A stretch of 64,000 nucleotides of DNA from JBFMGS01 sp040752635 (GTDB lineage: Bacteria > Bacillota > SHA-98 > UBA4971): positions 28,163 to 92,162 of the forward strand of contig JBFMGS010000003.1 of NCBI GenBank assembly GCA_040752635.1. Direction: 5' to 3'. A program made the position numbers and the translations under genes. Below, piece by piece: positions 43,907 to 52,056 of this stretch. Within the stretch, counting starts at the first letter, position 1, and every line of letters begins with the position of its first letter. Under the pieces are notes generated by a model. That model saw only the letters and a list, made by a program, of their open reading frames with translations, had not been told where the DNA came from and searched no databases.

Positions 43907-45919
43907 CTACCTCCTGAGTATCGCATCAAAGCGGCACTCCTTTTCGCACGCCCCGCACTTGATGCACCTGTCTTGCAGGATCTCGTATGGCTTCTTACGC
44001 GGAACGCGACGCCCGGATAGCTCCTCTCCGGACTCGCCCTCGCCCTCGCCCTCGCCCTCGGGCATCTTGGGGACCTCTATCGCCCCGGATGGGCAGACCT
44101 TCGCGCAAAGCCCGCACGACCTGCATTTCTCCGCCAGGATGGTGTAGCTTGTGAGCGCCTGACACACTCCAGCAGGACATTTCTTATCCTTTATGTGGGC
44201 CTCGTACTCGTCCCGGAAATACCTCACAGTGCTCAAGACGGGATTCGGGGCCGTCTGGCCGAGGCCGCACAGGGAAAGCTCTTTAACCCGCGTGGCAAGC
44301 TCGGTAAGAGTGTCTACGTCCTCCATGACACCCTTGCCTTCTGTGATCCTGTTCAGGATCTCCAGCATCCGTAGCGTGCCGATGCGACAGGGGACGCATT
44401 TCCCGCACGACTCGTTCTGGACAAACTGCAGGAAAAAGCGGGCGAGGTCAACCATGCACGTGTCCTCGTCCGCGACCACCAGGCCCCCTGAACCCATTAT
44501 AGCTCCGGCTCCGGTCAGCGACTCGTAATCGACAGGGAGGTCAAGCAGGGACTCGGGAAGGCACCCGCCCGATGGCCCTCCGATTTGGACGGCTTTGAAC
44601 TTCCTATCATCCTTGATGCCGCCCCCGATGTCAAAAACCACCTCGCGCAGAGTCGTACCCATAGGCACCTCGACCAGGCCTGTATTCTTGATTTTGCCTG
44701 CGAGTGCGAATACTTTCGTGCCCTTGCTCTTCTCGGTGCCGAACCCTGCGTACCAGGCCGCACCGTTTCTTATGATCGACGCCACGCTGGCGTAAGTCTC
44801 GACGTTATTGATGTTCGTCGGCATCCCGAAAAGGCCGCGCACAGCCGGAAAAGGCGGCCGCGGCCGCGGCATGCCACGTTCGCCCTGGATTGACGCAAGG
44901 AGTGCGGTTTCCTCGCCGCACACGAAGGCCCCCGCGCCTTCCTTGATAACGATGTCAAACGAAAGCTCGGACCCGAGGATGTTGTGCCCCAGGAAACCGT
45001 ATTCCCTTGCCTGCGCTATAGCGAGCTTGAGCCTGGACACCGCGAGGGGATATTCCGCCCGCACGTAAATGTAACCTTTCTCGGCACCTATGGCGTACGC
45101 CGCGATGATCATCCCCTCGAGTACCGCGTGAGGATCCCCCTCCAGCACGCTCCTATCCATGAACGCTCCGGGGTCTCCTTCATCGGCGTTACACACCACA
45201 AACTTCCTCTCACCGGGGGACTTCCTAGTGAACTGCCACTTCATCCCCGTGGGGAATCCTGCCCCGCCACGGCCCCGCAGCCCGGACTTCTTTACTTCCT
45301 CGATCACATCTTCCGGCGTCATCTCCGAAAGGATCTTCGAGAGCGCCACGTACCCCTCGTGGACCAGGTATTCATCGATGTTCTCCGGATCGATAAAGCC
45401 GCAATTACGAAGCACAACGCGGTGTTGCTTCGAATAGAACGGAAGGTCCTCGTATGGCCTGGTCTCGTCGAGAATCTCCCCGACGACCCATTCAGCGACA
45501 GGCTTCTTGCCGACAAGGTGCTCGACCACGATCCTTTCAACCATGTCAGGCGTAACCCGGCCGTAGGTCACCCTGGGTGATCCCGCCAGTACAACATCGA
45601 CCAGGACTTCCTGCTCGCACATGCCTATACAACCTGTGCGCTCGAGCGTGGCAACCACTCCAGCGCCCTCGAGTGCCCTTTGGAGTGCGTCGAACACCTC
45701 GCCCGCCCCCGCGGCGATGCCGCAGGTACCCATACCCACGATCACCCGTGCGGGTGCATCTTCACGCCTCACACGGGCCGCGAGGGTCTTACGCAACTCC
45801 CGGCATCCTGGATTGTCATGGCATACCGGGCCCAGGACCCGACATTTGACGAAATCGGGGCAGGGCTTTTCGCCGAAATGCGTGCACTTGTCACAACACT
45901 TGAAGAGCAATAGCCCCAT
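43907..45919 (-). CDS. NuoF/HydB-type NAD(P)-binding flavoprotein partner of formate dehydrogenase
   Basis: 670 residues from ATG at 45919 (AGGG 8 nt upstream; frame open to 45988). Order: a Cys-rich N-terminus (Cys 8, 9, 12, 20, 26, 33, 39), a thioredoxin-like [2Fe-2S] domain (GMGTCGIAAG, GCIGMCEQEV), the NADH/FMN core (GRGGAGFPTGMKW; GAGAFVCGEETALL), NuoF [4Fe-4S] ligands (ESCGKCVPCR ... LCGLGQ), and two C-terminal ferredoxin clusters separated by a Glu-Gly repeat. This is the architecture of the bifurcating HydB-type subunit, so together with FdhA it should make an NAD(P)- and possibly ferredoxin-linked formate dehydrogenase. Confidence 0.92.
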   Translation of the reverse strand: MGLLLFKCCDKCTHFGEKPCPDFVKCRVLGPVCHDNPGCRELRKTLAARVRREDAPARVIVGMGTCGIAAGAGEVFDALQRALEGAGVVATLERTGCIGMCEQEVLVDVVLAGSPRVTYGRVTPDMVERIVVEHLVGKKPVAEWVVGEILDETRPYEDLPFYSKQHRVVLRNCGFIDPENIDEYLVHEGYVALSKILSEMTPEDVIEEVKKSGLRGRGGAGFPTGMKWQFTRKSPGERKFVVCNADEGDPGAFMDRSVLEGDPHAVLEGMIIAAYAIGAEKGYIYVRAEYPLAVSRLKLAIAQAREYGFLGHNILGSELSFDIVIKEGAGAFVCGEETALLASIQGERGMPRPRPPFPAVRGLFGMPTNINNVETYASVASIIRNGAAWYAGFGTEKSKGTKVFALAGKIKNTGLVEVPMGTTLREVVFDIGGGIKDDRKFKAVQIGGPSGGCLPESLLDLPVDYESLTGAGAIMGSGGLVVADEDTCMVDLARFFLQFVQNESCGKCVPCRIGTLRMLEILNRITEGKGVMEDVDTLTELATRVKELSLCGLGQTAPNPVLSTVRYFRDEYEAHIKDKKCPAGVCQALTSYTILAEKCRSCGLCAKVCPSGAIEVPKMPEGEGEGEGESGEELSGRRVPRKKPYEILQDRCIKCGACEKECRFDAILRR
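44033..44062. repeat. Hexanucleotide repeat (CTCGCC)4 in the flavoprotein linker
   Basis: Four perfect CTCGCC units (44033-44056) plus CTCGGG. On the coding strand this encodes a Glu-Gly dipeptide repeat between the two C-terminal ferredoxin clusters; copy-number change keeps frame. Confidence 0.85.
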
Positions 45920-45997
45920 TTCTCTCACCCTCACCCCTGTAGGCCGCCTTCGGCAGGCGATGTCGGGAAGCTGGCAGCACGCTCGCATCTGCCAGCC

Positions 45998-46429
45998 TCA
46001 TCCGGCCCCTACGAGCTCCTCCACCTCATCAGGAAAGAAAATGGCGACTTCGCGACTGAAGCTCTCAGGAGAGTCCGAGGCGTGCACCACGTTCTCCGGA
46101 AGCACAGTGCCGAAGTCGCCGCGAATGGTGCCCGGCGAAGCGTCTGCAGGGTTAGTCGCGCCGATAAGAGTCCTTGCAACCTTGATGGCATCGCTGTCTC
46201 TCTCGAAGACGATTAGAACAGAGGGGCTGCCTGTCACATAGTCAAGGAGTTCCTCGAAGATAGGCCGATCCGCGAGGTGATGGTAGTGGCGCGTCGCATC
46301 TGCCCGCGCGATGGTCCGCACGTCCAGCTTCACGATGCGGAAACCCCTTCGCTCAAACCGGTCGATCACCGTTCCCACAAGCCCGCGCCTGACGCCGTCG
46401 GGCTTCACTATTATCAATGTGCGCTCCAT
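45998..46429 (-). CDS. ndk: Nucleoside diphosphate kinase
   Basis: 143 residues from ATG at 46429 (AGGGGTGA upstream; frame open to 46558). ERTLIIVKPDGVRRGL at the N-terminus. The active-site histidine lies in the segment ENVVHASDSPESFSREVAIFF, matching NxxHGSDS with Gly replaced by Ala. Equilibrates nucleoside di- and triphosphates. Unrelated in function to the neighbours but on the same strand. Confidence 0.95.
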   Translation of the reverse strand: MERTLIIVKPDGVRRGLVGTVIDRFERRGFRIVKLDVRTIARADATRHYHHLADRPIFEELLDYVTGSPSVLIVFERDSDAIKVARTLIGATNPADASPGTIRGDFGTVLPENVVHASDSPESFSREVAIFFPDEVEELVGAG

Positions 46430-46560
46430 ATTGTCACCCCTCGAACCAGGCTCGGGCGACCCTGTGCGCTCGCTCCCAGTCTGTAGGTAAGGGCGAGCCG
46501 AGGTTGCTTCAAAGCCGGCCATCGCAAGTTCGCGCCTTTTCTCGCCAGTGGGTCCCACTT

Positions 46561-46599
46561 GGGGTTGCCGGTGGTTGCTCGCACACCGCCGGCAACCCC
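46561..46599. repeat. Short hairpin copy of the GGGGTTGCCGGTG repeat
   Basis: GGGGTTGCCGGTG and CACCGCCGGCAACCCC facing each other around about 10 nt: both element ends with the interior missing. It lies 33 nt downstream of the fhs stop codon and could act as a transcript-end hairpin, though no U-run follows. Confidence 0.75.
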
Positions 46600-46631
46600 T
46601 CCAGGGGAAACAAGCATTCTCGCGTGTGGGC

Positions 46632-48329
46632 CTAGAACAGGCCGACGATCTTGCCTTCGTCGTCGATATCCACGTTCTCGGCAGCCGGGTGTGTGGGAAG
46701 CCCGGGCATGGTCATCATCTGGCCGCAAAGCGGCACTATGAACCCTGCTCCAGCCGACACCCTCACCTCGCGGACGTTGAGCTTCCATCCACGTGGCGCG
46801 CCCCGCAGGGCCGGGTCGTCGGAGAGCGAGAGCTGCGTCTTGGCCATACAGATGGGGAGGTTGCCAAGGCCCTGCTCCTCTATAACCTTGATGTCGCGCT
46901 CCGCCGTGCCGACATACACGACGCCGTCGGCCCCATAGATCTCCGTCGCGAGAGTCTCGATCTTGTCCTTGACGGGCACGTCGAGGTCGTATAGGAACCT
47001 GAAGTTAGGCTTCTCATGCTCGAGCGCATCGAGCACCGCTTCAGCAAGTTCGATGCCACCCTCTCCGCCGCGGGCGACGACCTCGGACAATGCCGCGCGT
47101 ACCCCCAGTTCCTCACAGTGCCTGCGCAGGTACTCAAGCTCCTCCAGGTCATCCGCCGGGAATCTGTTGATAGCGACTACTACCGGCAGGCCGAACTTCT
47201 TCGTCACGTTATGCACGTGCCTATCCAGGTTCGCGCAGCCCTTTGCCAGAGCGTCAAGGTTCTTCTCCGCGAGCTTGCTCTTGGCCACGCCGCCGTGGTG
47301 ATGGAGCGCACGCACCGAGGCCACCAGGATCACAACATCAGGACGCACGTCGGTGATGCGGCAAATGATATCAAAGAACTTCTCGGCGCCCAGGTCCGCG
47401 GCAAAACCGCCTTCAGTGACCGCATAGTCCGCGAGCCGAAGGGCGGTCTCGGTGGCGATTATGGAGTTGTTGCCGTATGCGATGTTCGCAAACGGCGCAC
47501 CGTGCACGAACGCGGGTTGACCTTCTAGGGTTTGCACTAGGTTAGGCTTGATCGTGTCTTTCATGATGACCGCCATGGCGCCCACGGCCTTGAGGTCAGA
47601 TGCACGCACGGGCTTTCCCTCGAAGGTGTAAGCCACCACGAGCCTCGATAGCCGCTCTTTCAAGTCAGAGAGCGAGCGCGAGAGCCCCAGGCACGCCATA
47701 ACCTCAGACGCCACCGTGATGTCGAACCCGCTCTCCATCGGAAATCCGTTCGCCTTGCCGCCCAGGCCGACGATGATGTTCCGCAGTTGCCTGTCGCTGA
47801 TGTCCATGACGCGCCGCCACACCACGCGCCTGGGATCTATGCCGAGCTCGTTCCCCTGGTGGATGTGGTTCTCCACCATTGCAGCAAGCAGGTTATGAGC
47901 CGCGCCCACGGCGTGGATGTCGCCTGTAAAGTGGAGGTTGATGTCTTCCATCGGAAGCACCTGCGAGTATCCTCCGCCCGCCGCTCCGCCTTTGATCCCG
48001 AACGTGGGCCCGAGCGAAGGCTCGCGGAGCGCCACCATGACCTTTTTGCCCAGCTTACCCAGGGCCTGGGTGACCCCCACCGCCGTGCAGGTTTTGCCTT
48101 CCCCGGCCGGAGTCGCGGTTATCGCAGTGGTGTAGATCAGTTTGCCGTACGGGCGGCCCTTGAGCCTCTGGATCGCCTCAATGCTGACCTTGGCCTTGTA
48201 CTTGCCGTAGAATTCGATGTCGTCCTCACAGAGGCCCACCTTTGCGGCGATCTCCGCGATGGGCCGCAGCTTTGCGCTTTGCGCAATCTCGATGTCCGGG
48301 GGAATTCTGCCCAAGCTTGCTACTGCCAT
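46632..48329 (-). CDS. fhs: Formate-tetrahydrofolate ligase
   Basis: 565 residues. ATP-binding TPAGEGKT (about 73-80), GGAAGGGYSQVLPMEDINLHFTGDIHA and EGGFAADLGAEKFF are diagnostic. Converts formate, ATP and THF to 10-formyl-THF in the methyl branch of the Wood-Ljungdahl pathway, or makes ATP in the reverse direction. ATG start overlaps the 3' end of nfnB by 10 nt. Full length compared with about 559 residues in Moorella. Confidence 0.97.
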   Translation of the reverse strand: MAVASLGRIPPDIEIAQSAKLRPIAEIAAKVGLCEDDIEFYGKYKAKVSIEAIQRLKGRPYGKLIYTTAITATPAGEGKTCTAVGVTQALGKLGKKVMVALREPSLGPTFGIKGGAAGGGYSQVLPMEDINLHFTGDIHAVGAAHNLLAAMVENHIHQGNELGIDPRRVVWRRVMDISDRQLRNIIVGLGGKANGFPMESGFDITVASEVMACLGLSRSLSDLKERLSRLVVAYTFEGKPVRASDLKAVGAMAVIMKDTIKPNLVQTLEGQPAFVHGAPFANIAYGNNSIIATETALRLADYAVTEGGFAADLGAEKFFDIICRITDVRPDVVILVASVRALHHHGGVAKSKLAEKNLDALAKGCANLDRHVHNVTKKFGLPVVVAINRFPADDLEELEYLRRHCEELGVRAALSEVVARGGEGGIELAEAVLDALEHEKPNFRFLYDLDVPVKDKIETLATEIYGADGVVYVGTAERDIKVIEEQGLGNLPICMAKTQLSLSDDPALRGAPRGWKLNVREVRVSAGAGFIVPLCGQMMTMPGLPTHPAAENVDIDDEGKIVGLF

Positions 48330-49741
48330 AGTTGTTCGCTCCTTTCCCGTTTTGCACGCACGAACTTATCTATGCCGCGAGCGGCGACTTTACCGGCGCC
48401 CATCGCCGCGATCACGGTTGCAGACCCCGTAACTATGTCTCCGCCTGCGAATATCCCGGGCACGCTGGTCTCGCCTGTTTCCTCGTTGACGATGACGTTC
48501 CCGTGCTTCCCGAGCTTAAGAGCTGGCACGCTCCTCACGAGAAGCGGGTTGGGATCGGTCCCGACGGCGGAGATCATGGTGTCGATGTCCAGGACGAACT
48601 CTGAACCGGGCACGGGGACGGGCCTCCGCCTCCCGCTTTCATCGGGTTCACCCAGCTCCATCCGGATGCACTCCATTCCGCGAACCCAGCCCTTCTCATC
48701 CGCGAGAACGCGGACGGGGTTCGTGAGAAGCATCATCTCGACTCCTTCTTCCTCCGCGTTTTCGATCTCCTCAAGCCTGGCGGGCATTTCCGCCCTGGAC
48801 CGTCGGTAGACTATAGAGACTTTCTCCGCGCCGAGCCTGAGCGCAGTTCTGGCTGCGTCCATGGCCACATTGCCAGCGCCAACGACCGCCACGCGTTTGC
48901 CGACCCAGATGGGCGTATCATATTCAGGAAAGAGATACGCCTTCATCAGGTTCGAGCGGGTCAGGAACTCGTTCGCCGAGTACACGCCGTTTAAGTTCTC
49001 ACCTGGAATCCCCAAGAAGTGCGGCAGCCCGGCGCCGGTGCCCAGGAAAATGGCGTCGAACCCATCCCGGAACAGGTCATCGACGGTCACAGTCTTTCCG
49101 ACCAGCGTATTCACGCGGATCTCGACGCCGAGGCCTTTGACGTAATCCACCTCTTCGTCCACGATGGCCTTGGGAAGACGGAACTCGGGGATCCCGTACC
49201 GGAGCACCCCGCCCACGGCGTGGAGGGATTCGAGAAGGACCACGGAATACCCCATCTTAGCAAGGTCCGCCGCGCAGGTGAGGCCAGCAGGCCCTGAGCC
49301 GACGACCGCTACCTTGCCCGCGGTCGGTCCGGGCCTCGGCGACGACACCCGGCAGGCGCCCGACGCACGCTCGTAGTCCGCAGCGAACCGCTCCAGCGCG
49401 CCGATGGCCACGGGCTTGCCCTTCTTGCCCAGGGTACACCTCGTCTCGCACTGCGTCTCCTGCGGACACACCCGCCCACATATCGCAGGCAGGCTGTTCT
49501 TTTCCTTAATCTTCCTGGCAGCTTCCGTAAACTTGCCTTCGGCGATCATCTTGATGAACGAAGGGATGTCCACTTCCACAGGGCACCCGGCAACGCAAGG
49601 GCTTTTCGGGCACCCGATACACCGCCGCGCTTCTTCTACCGCCACCTCAGCGGGGTACCCTAGAGCCACCTCCGAGAAGTTGCGCGCGCGCTCGCGGGGA
49701 TCCTGCTTCGGCATTTGGTGTCTATCTACCTTGAATGGCAT
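48320..49741 (-). CDS. nfnB: NADH-dependent ferredoxin:NADP+ oxidoreductase subunit B (GltA-like)
   Basis: 473 residues. N-terminal cysteine-rich domain (CIGCPKSPCVAGCPV; CGRVCPQETQCETRC) for [4Fe-4S] clusters, then two Rossmann folds: FAD (VVGSGPAGLTCAADL) and NADPH (VVGAGNVAMDAARTALRLG), ending GIFAGGDIVTGSATVIAAM. Glutamate synthase small-subunit fold, but adjacency to an NfnA-type gene indicates the electron-bifurcating transhydrogenase NfnAB known from Moorella and Clostridium. Overlaps nfnA by 16 nt. Confidence 0.9.
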   Translation of the reverse strand: MPFKVDRHQMPKQDPRERARNFSEVALGYPAEVAVEEARRCIGCPKSPCVAGCPVEVDIPSFIKMIAEGKFTEAARKIKEKNSLPAICGRVCPQETQCETRCTLGKKGKPVAIGALERFAADYERASGACRVSSPRPGPTAGKVAVVGSGPAGLTCAADLAKMGYSVVLLESLHAVGGVLRYGIPEFRLPKAIVDEEVDYVKGLGVEIRVNTLVGKTVTVDDLFRDGFDAIFLGTGAGLPHFLGIPGENLNGVYSANEFLTRSNLMKAYLFPEYDTPIWVGKRVAVVGAGNVAMDAARTALRLGAEKVSIVYRRSRAEMPARLEEIENAEEEGVEMMLLTNPVRVLADEKGWVRGMECIRMELGEPDESGRRRPVPVPGSEFVLDIDTMISAVGTDPNPLLVRSVPALKLGKHGNVIVNEETGETSVPGIFAGGDIVTGSATVIAAMGAGKVAARGIDKFVRAKRERSEQLWQ

Positions 49742-50577
49742 TTACATCCCTCCGCATGCGCCCGGTATCGCTCCATGGCGAGCTTCTCTTCGGCAAGGAA
49801 CCTGGCCTGCCTTGCCATGAGCTCAGCGAAATCGACCTTGTGCCCGTCGAACGCAGGACCCTCTACGCACGAGAACATTGTCTTGCCGCCGACGGTCACC
49901 CGGCATGAGCCGCACATTCCAGTACCATCAACCATGATTGCATTCAAACTCACAATCGTCTTCACGCCAAATTCGGAGGTGACCTTGCATGCCGCCCGCA
50001 TCATCGGCAAAGGCCCGATGGCGACCACCTCGTCGGGGCGAAGTCCGCCCTGGAGAAGGTTGCGCAATAGCTCTGTAACGAACCCGTGGTACCCGAAGCT
50101 GCCGTCATCGGTGCTGTAGTGAACCTCGTCGCTGACTCGTTCCATCCTGTCCTTGAAAATCAGCATGTCCTTCGTCTGCGCACCGACCAGCGAAATGACT
50201 CTGGTGCCTAGTTCGTGGAAGGCTTTCGCCTCGGGGTACATAGGGGCTACCCCCACACCCCCTGCCACACAGACAACCGCGTCAAGGCGCTTTATGTCTC
50301 TGGGAGTCCCCAGGGGACCGACGATATCCAGTATGCTGTCGCCCTCCTCAAGGGTGCCAAGCTCGCAGGTACTCTTGCCCACCTCCTGGAACACCATGGT
50401 TATCGTGCCCGCTACAGGGTCGCTATCCGCAATGGTGAGCGGTATCCGTTCCCCGAATTCATGCATCCGCAGAACGAAGAAATGGCCCGGGAGGGCGTGG
50501 AAGGCGATCTCCGGAGCCTCGACGACTAATAGCTTGATCCTCGGAGCCAACTCCTCTTTCTTGACGATCCTGTGCAT
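49726..50577 (-). CDS. nfnA: NADH-dependent ferredoxin:NADP+ oxidoreductase subunit A
   Basis: 283 residues. Ferredoxin reductase fold: FAD-binding region at 30-100, NAD-binding VVCVAGGVGVAPMYPEAKA near 100, and a C-terminal [2Fe-2S] motif DGTGMCGSCRVTVGG with a later cysteine in TMFSC. Same family as PyrK and SudB. With NfnB it couples NADPH, NADH and ferredoxin, which lets the Wood-Ljungdahl reductions draw on both pools. Confidence 0.9.
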   Translation of the reverse strand: MHRIVKKEELAPRIKLLVVEAPEIAFHALPGHFFVLRMHEFGERIPLTIADSDPVAGTITMVFQEVGKSTCELGTLEEGDSILDIVGPLGTPRDIKRLDAVVCVAGGVGVAPMYPEAKAFHELGTRVISLVGAQTKDMLIFKDRMERVSDEVHYSTDDGSFGYHGFVTELLRNLLQGGLRPDEVVAIGPLPMMRAACKVTSEFGVKTIVSLNAIMVDGTGMCGSCRVTVGGKTMFSCVEGPAFDGHKVDFAELMARQARFLAEEKLAMERYRAHAEGCKCHSR

Positions 50578-50603
50578 GTCTCTCCCCCTTGTCGCTCGTA
50601 CCA

Positions 50604-50681
50604 GGCCGCAGCGCCATTGGCGCTGCGGCCTCCTGGTGTCACCTGACCGCTACTGCATTCGTCGCCTTTACTGAATTCGTC
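50604..50681. repeat. 12-bp perfect stem-loop plus paired 13-bp direct repeats
   Basis: GGCCGCAGCGCC (50604-50615) and GGCGCTGCGGCC (50619-50630) are perfect inverted repeats with a 3-nt loop; no U-run follows on the minus strand. Next to it TACTGCATTCGTC (50651-50663) and TACTGAATTCGTC (50669-50681) repeat with an 18-nt period. The 149-nt gap between the MaoC-fold gene and nfnA may thus hold an operon boundary. Confidence 0.5.
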
Positions 50682-50726
50682 AAACTTCCCGCGATTCCTT
50701 GTCTTATCGCAGCTCGGTCGCAAAAC

Positions 50727-51212
50727 TCACGGGTAATCCTCGAATGCGTAGCTGAGAACAGAGGGAACCCTCGGCGGAGGCATGACCTCGGACTTCCCGG
50801 TCACCACGAGCTCGCCCTTTTGGTTCCGGGCAGTGGTGCGAAGCACAACCCTGTTCTCGCGTTCCCGGATTTCGAGGACCTCGATCTCGGTGGTGATTAC
50901 ATCCCCCCGCCTCACAGGTGCAACGAAGTTGAAATGCTGAGATACGGTGATGGTGCCTTTGCCTGGAAGCTCAGTACTGATGCCTGCCACTATAAACCCT
51001 GCGAGCAAGATCCCGGGCACTATCGGTTCGCGGAACCTCGTCCTCGACGCATACTCCGAATCCACGTATATCGGGTTGAAGTCGCCTGTAATCCCCATAT
51101 AGAGGTATATATCCTGGTCGGTTACTGTCTTCACGAAAGTGCCGAGGTCGCCCACAGATAACTGGTCTATGGTCTTGCCGAGTTTTCTGTCTCCGGAGGA
51201 CGTCTCAGGCAT
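50727..51212 (-). CDS. MaoC-fold (hot-dog) acyl-CoA hydratase-like protein
   Basis: 161 residues. The hydratase-2 region reads YMGITGDFNPIYVDSEYA, with PGILLAGFIVAGIS after it and a C-terminal strand QKGELVVTGKSEVMPP. The catalytic Asp is present but the conserved His of the NPIH motif is Tyr, so activity as an (R)-enoyl-CoA hydratase is doubtful. Encoded between acsE and nfnA, on the same strand; its job in an acetyl-CoA synthase cluster is unknown, perhaps binding or hydrating a short acyl-CoA. Confidence 0.85.
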   Translation of the reverse strand: MPETSSGDRKLGKTIDQLSVGDLGTFVKTVTDQDIYLYMGITGDFNPIYVDSEYASRTRFREPIVPGILLAGFIVAGISTELPGKGTITVSQHFNFVAPVRRGDVITTEIEVLEIRERENRVVLRTTARNQKGELVVTGKSEVMPPPRVPSVLSYAFEDYP

Positions 51213-51258
51213 CGCTCTACCCCCTTCCTCGCTGAAACCTCATGCGAACTCTCCTCTC

Positions 51259-52056
51259 TTAGCCGGCATGCGCCCTGCGTGCTACCTCGAGATACGAGTC
51301 GCAATATACCTCCTTGTTGAGGAGGATGTTAGCGGTGGCCACCACATCCATAAGCTCCTGGTCTGTTACGTCGAGAATGGCTGCGTCAAGGCCACAAGCC
51401 ATGGCCATTGCCAGGAACGTCCGGTTCACCAGGCTCCTGTTCTTCGTCTTCTGCGAAACGTTGCTCAAGCCCACGACGGTGCGCGGCGGAGGATCCGCGA
51501 GCAGCCGCACCTGCCGTAGGGTCTCAAGCACTTCCGGCGCGTGCTCCTGGGCCACTCCGACCGGAAGGATGAGGGGATCGATGAAAACGTCTTGCAGGCT
51601 TATCCCGTACTCATCCGCAGCGGCCACGATTTCCATGGCAATCGCGGTCCTATCATTGGCGTCCTTCGGAACACCCTTTTCGTTCATGGCGAGGCCTATC
51701 ACCCGGGCGCCGTATTCTTTCGCAAGCGGAAGGATGGCGTCCAGCTTCGCCCTCTCGCCTGTAGTCGAGTTGATGAGAGCACGGCCTTTGTGCACCGCAA
51801 GCCCAGCTTCAAGGGCCTTCACATTCATTGTATCGATGGACACCGGGGTGTCAACCACCTCCTGCACCGTCCGAACAAGCCACCCCATGACCTTCTCGGG
51901 CTCATCCACCGCAGGCCCGGTGTTCACGTCGAGAAAATGCGCCCCTGCCCTGGTCTGGGCAATGGCCAGGGCATGGATAGGCTCGGGGTTGCGCTCTGCT
52001 ATCGCACGCCCCACGTCTTTGAACAACCCATTGATCCTCTCCCCTATCAGAATCAT
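51259..52056 (-). CDS. acsE: Methyltetrahydrofolate:corrinoid iron-sulfur protein methyltransferase
   Basis: 265 residues from ATG at 52056, which overlaps the acsD stop (ATGA) and follows GGGGGAGGG; the frame open to 52215 is inside acsD. Pterin-binding TIM barrel: ILIGERINGLFKDVG, AHFLDVNTGPAVDEP, TPVSIDTMN, LINSTTGE and GLSNVSQ. Moves the methyl group from methyl-THF to Co(I) of AcsCD. Confidence 0.96.
   Translation of the reverse strand: MILIGERINGLFKDVGRAIAERNPEPIHALAIAQTRAGAHFLDVNTGPAVDEPEKVMGWLVRTVQEVVDTPVSIDTMNVKALEAGLAVHKGRALINSTTGERAKLDAILPLAKEYGARVIGLAMNEKGVPKDANDRTAIAMEIVAAADEYGISLQDVFIDPLILPVGVAQEHAPEVLETLRQVRLLADPPPRTVVGLSNVSQKTKNRSLVNRTFLAMAMACGLDAAILDVTDQELMDVVATANILLNKEVYCDSYLEVARRAHAG

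Noticed and set aside
48320..49741. Glutamate synthase small subunit
   Set aside because: No large subunit is present, and the overlap with an NfnA-type gene within an acetogenic cluster points to NfnB.
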